Of a stretch of 52,934 bases of DNA, positions 27,815 through 34,785 are shown one piece after another (position 1 is the first letter of the stretch; every line of letters begins with the position of its first letter). A program made the position numbers and the translations under genes. The DNA comes from Candidatus Solibacter usitatus (GTDB lineage: Bacteria > Acidobacteriota > Terriglobia > Bryobacterales > Bryobacteraceae). The stretch is from the NCBI GenBank assembly GCA_016213245.1, contig JACRBC010000057.1, positions 1 to 52,934 of the forward strand, given 5' to 3'. Under the pieces are notes generated by a model that did not search any database, was not told where the DNA came from, and saw only the letters and a list, made by a program, of their open reading frames with translations.

Positions 27815-28717
27815 ATGATGCGACGACTCTCCTTCCCCATGGCGCTCACGCTGTTGAGCTCCTGCACGGTCTTCGGCCAGCTTTCCCCCACAGCGGCCTG
27901 GACGGTGACCTCCTCCAACGCCTACCGGGTGACGGCCAACATCACCTACCTGACGGCGAACAACTACGAAGCAAAGCTGGATGTCTATTCGCGAACGGAC
28001 TCATCCACACCGCATCCGACGCTGGTGAACATTCACGGCGGCGGCTGGGTGGGCGGGACGAAGGAGGCGGCGATCCTGACGCTGCTGCCGTGGCTGGAGA
28101 TGGGCTGGAACGTGGTGAACGTGGAGTACCGGCTGGCGCGGGTCTCGCTGGCGCCGGCGGCGGTGGAGGACTGCCTGTGCGCTCTGCGCTGGGTGGCGGC
28201 CAACGCGAAGACCTACGGCTTCGACACGTCGCGCATCGTGACCACGGGCGGCTCGGCGGGAGGGCACCTCTCGCTGACGACAGGGATGATCACCGAAGCT
28301 GCCGGGCTGGACCGGCAGTGCCCCGGCGTCGCGCTGCCGAAGGTGGCGGCCATTGTGAACTGGTACGGCATTACGGACGTGGTGGACCTGCTGGACGGGC
28401 CGAACCGGAAGTCGTACGCGGTCGCCTGGCTGAGTAGCATGGTGAACCGGGAGGAGATCTCGCGGCGGGTGTCGCCGCTTTCGTATGTGACCAGCGCGCT
28501 GCCGCCGATTCTGACGATTCACGGGGACGCCGACCCGACGGTGCCGTACACGCACGCCCTGCGGTTGCACGAGGCGCTGACGAAAGCGGGCGTGCCGAAC
28601 CAATTGCACACGGTTCCGGGCGGCAAGCACGGCGGTTTCACGGACGAGCAGCGGCTGAAGGCGTTCGTGGCGATCCGCGCGTTTCTGGAGCAGAACAAGC
28701 TGCCGGTTACGCCGTAG
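27815..28717 (+). CDS. Exported alpha/beta hydrolase (esterase/BD-FAE type)
   Basis: A 300-residue protein. The N-terminus (MMRRLSFPMALTLLSSC) is a signal segment with an LSSC lipobox, so a lipoprotein is possible; cleavage after VFG is the alternative. The fold motifs are HGGGW for the oxyanion hole (from ~residue 74), nucleophile S147 in TTGGSAGGH, D240 in HGDADPTVPY and H272 in GGKHGGF. This is the pattern of carbohydrate-esterase-like hydrolases that deacylate plant polymers or small esters. The ATG at 27818 is an alternative start. Its end overlaps the opposing DUF1697 gene by 11 bp. Confidence 0.85.
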   Translation: MMRRLSFPMALTLLSSCTVFGQLSPTAAWTVTSSNAYRVTANITYLTANNYEAKLDVYSRTDSSTPHPTLVNIHGGGWVGGTKEAAILTLLPWLEMGWNVVNVEYRLARVSLAPAAVEDCLCALRWVAANAKTYGFDTSRIVTTGGSAGGHLSLTTGMITEAAGLDRQCPGVALPKVAAIVNWYGITDVVDLLDGPNRKSYAVAWLSSMVNREEISRRVSPLSYVTSALPPILTIHGDADPTVPYTHALRLHEALTKAGVPNQLHTVPGGKHGGFTDEQRLKAFVAIRAFLEQNKLPVTP

Positions 28718-29255
28718 CCTGGGTCATCTCCAGCAGCTTCAGGACAGTGTTCCAATTGCGGCCGGTCCAGGTGGATTTCAGCGCCCTTTCGACGGCCGGC
28801 AGGGAGAGCTTCGATTGTGAGACGCCGTTGGGGAAGTGGATGTAGAGTTCGCGGCCGTCGAAGTGGATCTCCTCGGGGCCGGAGTTGAGCGCGAGAACTC
28901 GCTGGCGCGCTTCCGGGCCTGGCTCGGCGGGCAGAAAGAAAACGACGAGGCGGTCTCCCGAGACGTCCGTGCGGCCGGAAAAAGGATTCCTGGCGGCCAC
29001 ACCGCCGAGTTCAGCGGCGGTCCGGAGGAGGACGTCGGGGTGGAAGCCGAAGTCGCGGCCGACGGCGAGCCGGATGCGGGCCGCCAGCTTGTCGAGATCC
29101 TTCTCCGAGGTCGTGAAGACCACGTTGCCGCTCTGGATGTAGGTGCGCGGATTGCGCAGGCGGAGGGAATCGAAGAGGGCGCGGAGGGGCTCCATCTTCA
29201 TCCGGTTGTGCGCCCCCATGTTGACTCCGCGGAGCAGGCAAACGATGGCGGGCAT
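28707..29255 (-). CDS. DUF1697 protein
   Basis: A 182-residue protein opening MPAIVCLLRGVNMGAHNRMK, the DUF1697 signature (LLRGVNVGG-like), followed by LRNPRTYIQSGNVVFTT and LYIHFPNGVSQSKL. Cytosolic; function unknown. The ATG at 29255 follows the stop of the membrane protein gene after one base, so the two are translationally coupled. The three-gene operon starts with the S9 peptidase at 32078. Confidence 0.88.
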   Translation of the reverse strand: MPAIVCLLRGVNMGAHNRMKMEPLRALFDSLRLRNPRTYIQSGNVVFTTSEKDLDKLAARIRLAVGRDFGFHPDVLLRTAAELGGVAARNPFSGRTDVSGDRLVVFFLPAEPGPEARQRVLALNSGPEEIHFDGRELYIHFPNGVSQSKLSLPAVERALKSTWTGRNWNTVLKLLEMTQATA

Positions 29256-29256
29256 G

Positions 29257-30057
29257 TCAGTTTCCGCCTTTGACTGTGTCCGGGCAGGCCAGGACATCGG
29301 CGAGCTTGGCTGCCGCAGGGCAGGAGTAGTGAACGGCGAAGCCGAGGCCGGCGGCGAGAGCCAGCACGAGAAGCATGGGGCCGAAAGTGGCTCGGAGCAC
29401 GCTGCTGACCCAACCGTGTGCCTCCGCCTTGCGCGCCGCGCGGCTCAGGCTGGAAGCCATCAAAGCGCTGAGCGCAGCGTCGGGGAGGATTTCGGGAGCT
29501 GCGGAGATAAGGTAGACTCCTGCTCCGAGAATGGCTACCACCAGGGCACCGAGCAGCACCAGAATCGCGATGCAATCGGGGAGGTCTACGTCGAGATCGA
29601 GGCTGGGGAACCAGCCTTTCCCGCTGCTACTGGCGCCAATTGATGAGGACGCGCCGGGATCGTCCCAGGAAGTCGACGCGCCGCCGCCGCCGGAATCGCC
29701 GCCGCTGAAAGAGAAAGTCCCGCTCTGACCGCCTCCGCCGCCGGCGTGCGGGATGTCCAGGCCATCCGGCCCCCAATTCCACCACGCGCGGCCGCTCGGA
29801 CGGCTTGACATGAGCACATAGGCCACCCATAGGCGAGTCAGTCCAAGGAACACGAGGCAGGCTCCGAGCACGGCCAGCGGGTAGCGAAACCGCACGCTGA
29901 GCAGCCCGGCCTCTAGCAGCAGTTTGCTCGCGAGCACGCCAGACGCCGTGGTCGCCGCCAGAATCAACCCCATGTGGAAGCGCACCATGTACCGGCGGAC
30001 GATGCGTTGCCTGAACCTGCGGGCGAGCGCGTTGTTCACAGCCACTTCTTCAGCCAC
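29257..30057 (-). CDS. Membrane protein with Gly/Ser-rich loop, unknown function
   Basis: A 266-residue protein. Membrane helices are visible at ~28-48, ~60-80, ~168-188 and ~225-245. Between the second and third lies a Gly/Ser segment (GTFSFSGGDSGGGGASTSW) reminiscent of the tails of TPM or DUF2207 proteins, but here in the middle of the chain. I do not recognise the family. Its start overlaps the end of the S9 peptidase gene by 22 bp, and its stop is one base from the DUF1697 start, so all three are one operon. A later start such as the GTG codons at residues 5 or 7 would shorten the overlap. Confidence 0.65.
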   Translation of the reverse strand: MAEEVAVNNALARRFRQRIVRRYMVRFHMGLILAATTASGVLASKLLLEAGLLSVRFRYPLAVLGACLVFLGLTRLWVAYVLMSSRPSGRAWWNWGPDGLDIPHAGGGGGQSGTFSFSGGDSGGGGASTSWDDPGASSSIGASSSGKGWFPSLDLDVDLPDCIAILVLLGALVVAILGAGVYLISAAPEILPDAALSALMASSLSRAARKAEAHGWVSSVLRATFGPMLLVLALAAGLGFAVHYSCPAAAKLADVLACPDTVKGGN

Positions 30058-32078
30058 GCCATGATCTCCTGCATGTGCAGGCGGCTGTTCTCGCCCTTGA
30101 GGATCCAGTGGCCCTCGTCGGGAAAGGTGACCAGGCGCGTGGGAACCTGCAGGCGCTGGAGGAGCTTGAAGGTGGTCATGCTCTCATTGAGGGGGACGCG
30201 GTAGTCGAGTTCGCCCTGGGTGATGAGCATGGGGGTCTTGAAGTTGGCGGAGTAACGGATGGGGCTCTGGTCGTTCCACTGGCCGCCCTTTTCCCAGATG
30301 GGCCCGCCCATGCGGAGCTCGCGGCCGAGACCGCCGTCGTTGGCGCCGTACTGCGACTCGTTGTTCACCGCGCCGGCGTGGTTGACCAGGCACTTGAACT
30401 GGTTGGTGTGGCCGTTGAGCCAGTTCATCAGATAGCCGCCGTAGCTGGCGCCGGCGGCGGCCTGGCGGCTCTTGTCGATGTAGGGATAGCGGCGGGCGGC
30501 CTCGTCGATGGCTTCAAGAATCTCGCGCGCCGGGCCGCGCAGGACGTCGCGCTCGATGTCGTCGGCAAACTTCTCGCCGAAGCCGGTGGAGCCGGTGTAG
30601 TTGGTTTCGAGAATCACGTAGCCGGGGGATGCCAGGTAGTGGTTGTTCCAGCGGGTGGAGAAGGCGTCCTTGGACATCGAGTTCGGTCCACCATGCGGGA
30701 AGATGACGAGGGGGTACTTCTTCTTCTCGTCAAAGCCGGCGGGCAGGACCATGAGGTTGTGGATCTTCTTGCCGGACTTGGAGGTGAACCAGAAGTGAAC
30801 GGGTTCGGGCGCGTCGATTTCCTTGAGGCGCCCGGCGTTGAAATTGGTCAGCCAGGAATGCGTGCCCTGCTCGACATCGAGGCGGACGATTTCGGCGGGC
30901 TGGGCCGAGGCGCCGTACCTGGCGATCAACCCGCCGTCGACGGGCTTGACGCCGGAGTAGCCGCCGGACTTCACGTCGAAGAGGAGCTTGGGCTCGCCGC
31001 CCGACGCGGGTACGGAGAAGAGCTTGTCGAAGCCGTTGTCCTCGGCGTCGATGTAAACAGTGGCGCCGTCGCGGGCAATGGAATAGGCGCCCACGGAGCG
31101 GTCCCATTTCGCGGCAAGGAACTCGGGCTGGCCGGGGTCGGGCCAGGCGAAGCGGACCAGCCGTGTGAGCGAGTAGAGGCGGCCGCCCTTGACGGGGTTC
31201 TGTTGATGGGCGGCGAAGAGCGCATCGCCGCGTGGGGAGAACTTGGGCTCGGAGAAGCTCTGCCCGCGGGCGGTAAGTTGTTTAGGTTCTCCGCCGGCGG
31301 CGGCGACCGCAAAGAGGTGAGACTCGGTCTCGGCGTACATCGTCTGGTCGCGGTTGACGTAGGCGGTGAAGACGACTTGTGCGCCGTCGGGCGACCAGGC
31401 GGCTTGGAGCGACTGGCCACCGCCGGTGGGATTGAAGAGGCCGGCGAAGCCGGGCGAAGCGGCGAGTTTGGAGTCTTTGAGCACGTCGACGGGTTTGGCG
31501 CCCTCGGACAATGCCTGAACGAAGATGTGGGGCTTCTTCTCGTCGAGCCAGGCGTTCCAGTAACGGATGGGGAAGGTGTCGTAGATGCGGGCGTTCCACT
31601 TGCGAGCCTTGCGATCGGCGGCGATAGGATCGAAGTCGCTTTCAAACAGCAGCGCCTTGCCGTCGGGACGCCACTGCGGGTTCGAGGCCCCACCGGCCTC
31701 GGCGGTGACGCGTTCGGCTTCCCCGCCCCGCAGCGGCAGGATGTAGATTTGAGCGGCGTCATCGCCCTCGCGTTTGGTGGAAAAGGCGATGCGCGCGCCG
31801 TCGGGCGACCAGGCGGCGCCGCTCTCGGCGGCCTTGGTGAAGGTGAGGCGGCGCGCGGCGGAGGCGCCGTCGGCCGCGACGAGCCAGAGGTCGGTGGACT
31901 GCTTGGACGGGTCGTATTCTGGCTCAGTGAGGGAGAAGACGACCCATTTTCCGTCGGGGCTCACTTGCGGCTCGCCGGTGCGTTTCATCAGCCAGACATC
32001 TTCGTGGGTGATGGCGCGTTTCTGAGCGAATGCCGCGGCGGCGAGCAGGATGAGAGCGAAGAACCGTTTCCAAGCCAT
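30036..32078 (-). CDS. Exported S9 peptidase, acylaminoacyl-peptidase type
   Basis: A 680-residue protein with signal peptide MAWKRFFALILLAAAAFAQ. The N-terminal propeller has TolB/PD40-like repeats (PQVSPDGKWVVFSLTEPEY, AAWSPDGARIAFSTKREGD, PQWRPDGKALLFESDFDP). The C-terminal hydrolase domain has FPHGGPNSM and the triad S545 (GASYGGYLMNW), D625 (GELDYRVPL) and H657 (DEGHWIL). It probably cleaves peptides in the periplasm and is the third exported peptidase in this window. It is divergent from atpZ across a 23-bp shared promoter region. Confidence 0.92.
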   Translation of the reverse strand: MAWKRFFALILLAAAAFAQKRAITHEDVWLMKRTGEPQVSPDGKWVVFSLTEPEYDPSKQSTDLWLVAADGASAARRLTFTKAAESGAAWSPDGARIAFSTKREGDDAAQIYILPLRGGEAERVTAEAGGASNPQWRPDGKALLFESDFDPIAADRKARKWNARIYDTFPIRYWNAWLDEKKPHIFVQALSEGAKPVDVLKDSKLAASPGFAGLFNPTGGGQSLQAAWSPDGAQVVFTAYVNRDQTMYAETESHLFAVAAAGGEPKQLTARGQSFSEPKFSPRGDALFAAHQQNPVKGGRLYSLTRLVRFAWPDPGQPEFLAAKWDRSVGAYSIARDGATVYIDAEDNGFDKLFSVPASGGEPKLLFDVKSGGYSGVKPVDGGLIARYGASAQPAEIVRLDVEQGTHSWLTNFNAGRLKEIDAPEPVHFWFTSKSGKKIHNLMVLPAGFDEKKKYPLVIFPHGGPNSMSKDAFSTRWNNHYLASPGYVILETNYTGSTGFGEKFADDIERDVLRGPAREILEAIDEAARRYPYIDKSRQAAAGASYGGYLMNWLNGHTNQFKCLVNHAGAVNNESQYGANDGGLGRELRMGGPIWEKGGQWNDQSPIRYSANFKTPMLITQGELDYRVPLNESMTTFKLLQRLQVPTRLVTFPDEGHWILKGENSRLHMQEIMAWLKKWL

Positions 32079-32101
32079 ATCTGGAGTGTAATACTGACCG
32101 T
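32079..32101. promoter_or_regulatory. Compact bidirectional promoter between the S9 gene and atpZ
   Basis: Only 23 bp separate the two starts. On the plus strand TAATAC (32089-32094) stands seven bases before the GTG at 32102, so the atp message would be leaderless. On the minus strand the same block reads GTATTA and would serve the S9 gene. No -35 hexamer is convincing on either strand. Confidence 0.4.
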
Positions 32102-32341
32102 GTGGGCGAAGACAAGAACGGCAGCGGGATGAGTTCCTACGCCAAGGCTGGCGCCTACGCCGGGCTGGCGTTCGTCACGCCCATCAGCGGCTGGGTGTGC
32201 TACCAGGCCGGCGTGTGGCTGGACGCGCGCTACGGCACGGGGTGGATGGCGCTCACCGGGCTGATTATCGGGTGCGGCGCGGGAATGTACGAGACCTACC
32301 GGCAGGCGATGCGGATCGAGGGGTTGGACAGGAAGAAGTGA
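32102..32341 (+). CDS. atpZ: AtpZ-like small membrane protein of the ATP synthase operon
   Basis: A 79-residue protein starting at GTG, with two membrane helices (~13-35 and ~44-64) in the AtpZ/AtpI arrangement: AYAGLAFVTPISGWVCYQAG, then GTGWMALTGLIIGCGAGMYE. AtpZ proteins precede Fo genes and assist ATP synthase assembly or ion supply. The ATG at 32129 (MSSYAK) is an alternative start; the position of the -10 element favours the GTG. Its stop overlaps the GTG of the next gene (GTGA). Confidence 0.8.
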   Translation: MGEDKNGSGMSSYAKAGAYAGLAFVTPISGWVCYQAGVWLDARYGTGWMALTGLIIGCGAGMYETYRQAMRIEGLDRKK

Positions 32342-32718
32342 CAGGGCTCGACTACACGCGGATCGTGCGGCGCATCGCGCTACTGATGGGCGGTTTAACG
32401 GTGGCGGGCAGCCTCTTGTGGTACCTGTTCCGGGGCCAAGGGGCGCTGCTGAGCTTTCTGGGCGGCGCGGCGATTTCCGGCCTCAGTTTCTGGCTGCTGC
32501 ACCGGCTGGTGAGCGACATCGGGAGGGCGTCCGAGGGGCAAAAGGTGGGCGCTCCGTCGGTGCTGCTGCACGCCTTCCGCATGCTGATTCTGGGCGGCGC
32601 AGCCTATGCTATCGTAAGAAGTTACGGGTCTCACGGCCCCGCGCTCGTCACGGGTTTGACGATTGCGGTGACGGCCGCCACGCTCGAAGTCCTGATCGAA
32701 CTTTCCTATGCATCATGA
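32338..32718 (+). CDS. atpI: ATP synthase subunit I-like protein
   Basis: A 126-residue protein from a GTG overlapping the atpZ stop. There are four hydrophobic helices (IALLMGGLTVAGSLLWYLF, ALLSFLGGAAISGLSFWLLH, a third at VLLHAFRMLILGGAAYAIV and a fourth at ALVTGLTIAVTAATLEVLI). Position between atpZ and atpB and this topology are those of AtpI/UncI, which helps assemble the c-ring. The sequence is poorly conserved, so the call rests largely on context. It overlaps atpB by 11 bp. Confidence 0.75.
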   Translation: MTGLDYTRIVRRIALLMGGLTVAGSLLWYLFRGQGALLSFLGGAAISGLSFWLLHRLVSDIGRASEGQKVGAPSVLLHAFRMLILGGAAYAIVRSYGSHGPALVTGLTIAVTAATLEVLIELSYAS

Positions 32719-33445
32719 ACTCTGGTTCACCGCGCTACTGAACAAGTATCTCGCCACACCGGCCAACGCTCTGTTCAACCTGGTTGGCTTTCATACCGAG
32801 GACCCTTCCAAGCCGTGGTCCAACTACATCGCCATGGAGCTGCTGGTGATCGCCCTGCTGATGGCGGTGTCGCTGATGGTGCGCGCCTCCTTCTCGGTGG
32901 ACCGTCCGGGCAAGCTGCAGCTTGTCTTCGAGAATATCTATTCGTTCATCGCCACGCAGGCGCATGACATCGTCGGTCACGGCTACAAGCCGCGGCTGGC
33001 TTGGTTCACGATGGTCTTCATCTTCGTCCTGACGTCGAACCTGCTGGGCATCGTGCCGACGTTCGAGTCGCCGACGATGTACTATTTCGTGCCTGCCGGC
33101 CTGGCCATCGCCACGTTTTTGTACTACAACGGGCAAGGCATCCAGGAGCAGGGGCTGCTGGGTCACCTGAAACATTTCGCCGGCCCGATGTGGTGGCTGG
33201 CGTGGTTCATGTTCCCGCTGGAGATCATCAGCCATTCGATCCGCCCGGTCTCGCTCACCATTCGTCTTTTCGCCAACATGCTGGCGGGCGAACAGGTCAC
33301 CCTGGGCTTCCTGGCCGTTGTGCCATTCGTCGTGCCCATCGTCTTCATGGGCCTGCATATCTTCGTCTCGTTCGTTCAGGCATTCATCTTCACCATGCTG
33401 AACATGGTGTACGTGGGCGAAGCGGTCGCCCACGAAGATCACTAG
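32708..33445 (+). CDS. atpB: F-type ATP synthase subunit a
   Basis: A 245-residue protein with five or six membrane helices. The conserved C-terminal helices carry the essential arginine in RPVSLTIRLFANMLAGEQV, followed by the QAFIFTMLNMVYVGEAV block. Subunit a forms the ion half-channels next to the c-ring. The start MHHELWFTALLN is supported by family length; the gene overlaps atpI by 11 bp. A 92-bp spacer with its own strong ribosome binding site follows before atpE, which fits the higher c-subunit stoichiometry. Confidence 0.95.
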   Translation: MHHELWFTALLNKYLATPANALFNLVGFHTEDPSKPWSNYIAMELLVIALLMAVSLMVRASFSVDRPGKLQLVFENIYSFIATQAHDIVGHGYKPRLAWFTMVFIFVLTSNLLGIVPTFESPTMYYFVPAGLAIATFLYYNGQGIQEQGLLGHLKHFAGPMWWLAWFMFPLEIISHSIRPVSLTIRLFANMLAGEQVTLGFLAVVPFVVPIVFMGLHIFVSFVQAFIFTMLNMVYVGEAVAHEDH

Positions 33446-33537
33446 GTTTTCACCGGCCCCAGTGTGAGGCCCCGGCATCCCAACGCACGGTGCGCAACCA
33501 CCTCCTGAGGGCACAAGTTGGCAAGGAGCAAACAGCA

Positions 33538-33825
33538 ATGACCATTCGCAAAACGTTCATCCTGATGGCGCTCTTCCTGATCGCCGTCCCCAGCTTCGCG
33601 CAGACCACTTCCGGCGGCGGGGCTTCGTTCGTATTGCCGGGCGCATTCGCCATGGCCATCGCGTCCGGCCTCTGCGGCCTGGCGCAGGGCAAGGCCATCT
33701 CGGCGTCGGTGGAAGGCATCGCGCGCAACCCCGGCGCGGCGGGCCCGATCCGCATCCTGCTGATTCTCGGCCTGGCGTTTATCGAATCGCTGGCGCTGTT
33801 CACTTTTGTGAACATCGGCAAGTAG
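33538..33825 (+). CDS. atpE: F-type ATP synthase subunit c with N-terminal extension
   Basis: A 95-residue protein, longer than the usual ~80 because of an N-terminal hydrophobic leader (MTIRKTFILMALFLIAVPSFAQ) that looks like a cleavable signal. The hairpin helices follow, with the RNP loop (IARNPGAAGP) and ion-binding E83 in LAFIESLALF. Q50 lies 33 residues earlier, matching the Q32/E65 pair of Na+-type c subunits, and S84 follows E83. The T67 and Y70 ligand positions are L and F, so the coupling ion is uncertain. AAGGAG stands nine bases before the ATG. A terminator follows directly. Confidence 0.93.
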   Translation: MTIRKTFILMALFLIAVPSFAQTTSGGGASFVLPGAFAMAIASGLCGLAQGKAISASVEGIARNPGAAGPIRILLILGLAFIESLALFTFVNIGK

Positions 33826-33844
33826 GACCTTTCTCATGCAGAAC

Positions 33845-33880
33845 AGCGGCCCGGCCTTGCGCCGGGCCGCTTGCATTTTT
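33845..33880 (+). terminator. Intrinsic terminator of the Fo operon
   Basis: A perfect 11-bp stem (33845-33855 with 33861-33871), AGCGGCCCGGC/GCCGGGCCGCT, with loop CTTGC, followed by TGCATTTTT. It separates atpE from the aldolase-family gene, so no further ATP synthase genes are co-transcribed. Confidence 0.88.
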
Positions 33881-33897
33881 CATCCTGGTAGACAGAG

Positions 33898-34782
33898 ATG
33901 AAACTACACGGAATCTTTCCCCCCATCGCCACGCCCTTCAACCGCGACGGTGAGATCTACGAAGCCAAGGTGGAGCACAACATCGCCAAGTGGAACCGGA
34001 CCGGACTGGCCGGCTACGTGGTGTGCGGCTCCACGGGCGAGAGCGTCTACCTCACCGTGGAAGAGAAGCGCCGGATGTTCGAGCTGGTAGCCCAGCATGC
34101 CGCGCCGGAGAAGCTCCTGATGGCCGGCACGGGGGTGGAGAGCGTGCGGGAGACCGTGATGCTCACCAACCTGGCCGCCGAGATGGGCTACAAGGCGGCG
34201 ATGGTGCGAACACCGCACTACTACAAGAACCTGGTGAACAACGGCGCGGCGCAGGCGCTCTACTTCCGCAGCGTGGCGGACCAGGTGAAGATCCCGATCA
34301 TGATCTACAACTGGCCGCAGGCGACCGGGGTGGACATCCCGGCCGAGACTGTGTCGGCGCTCAGCGAGCACTTGAACATCATCGCCATCAAGGAGAGCTC
34401 CGGCAACATCGAGAAGGTGATGCAGATGATCCGCGAAACGAAGCCGGGCTTCCAGGTGCTGGTGGGCTCCGCGCCGACGCTGGCGCCGTCGCTGGCCGTG
34501 GGGGCGGTGGGGGCGGTGCTGGCCTACGCCAACGCGGCGCCGTATTCGGTGATCGCGATCTGGGAGGCGCACCGGCAGCGCGAGTTCGACGCGGCGATGG
34601 ACTGGCAACGCCGGATCGCGCGAGCGGCGGTGCTGGTGACGACCAAGTACGGCATCCCGGGGCTGAAGCACGCCATGGATCTGAACGGCTATTACGGCGG
34701 ACCGGTGCGGCTGCCGTTGACGGCGCCGGGGCCGGAAGCGCGGCGGGAGATTGAAGAGGCCTTCGCGGAGCTGAAGGGCTGA
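33898..34782 (+). CDS. DapA-family aldolase/lyase (dihydrodipicolinate synthase superfamily)
   Basis: A 294-residue TIM-barrel protein. The family residues are all present: GSTGES at 44-49, Y137 in IMIYNWP and Schiff-base K165 in IAIKESSGN. Members include dihydrodipicolinate synthase, N-acetylneuraminate lyase, KDG aldolase and 4-hydroxy-2-oxoglutarate aldolase. The text (for example RTPHYYKNLVNN) is closer to the sugar-acid or hydroxy-oxoglutarate aldolases than to canonical DapA, but I cannot fix the substrate. It is monocistronic after the atp terminator and converges with the permease gene after 3 bp. Confidence 0.85.
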   Translation: MKLHGIFPPIATPFNRDGEIYEAKVEHNIAKWNRTGLAGYVVCGSTGESVYLTVEEKRRMFELVAQHAAPEKLLMAGTGVESVRETVMLTNLAAEMGYKAAMVRTPHYYKNLVNNGAAQALYFRSVADQVKIPIMIYNWPQATGVDIPAETVSALSEHLNIIAIKESSGNIEKVMQMIRETKPGFQVLVGSAPTLAPSLAVGAVGAVLAYANAAPYSVIAIWEAHRQREFDAAMDWQRRIARAAVLVTTKYGIPGLKHAMDLNGYYGGPVRLPLTAPGPEARREIEEAFAELKG

Positions 34783-34785
34783 CCT

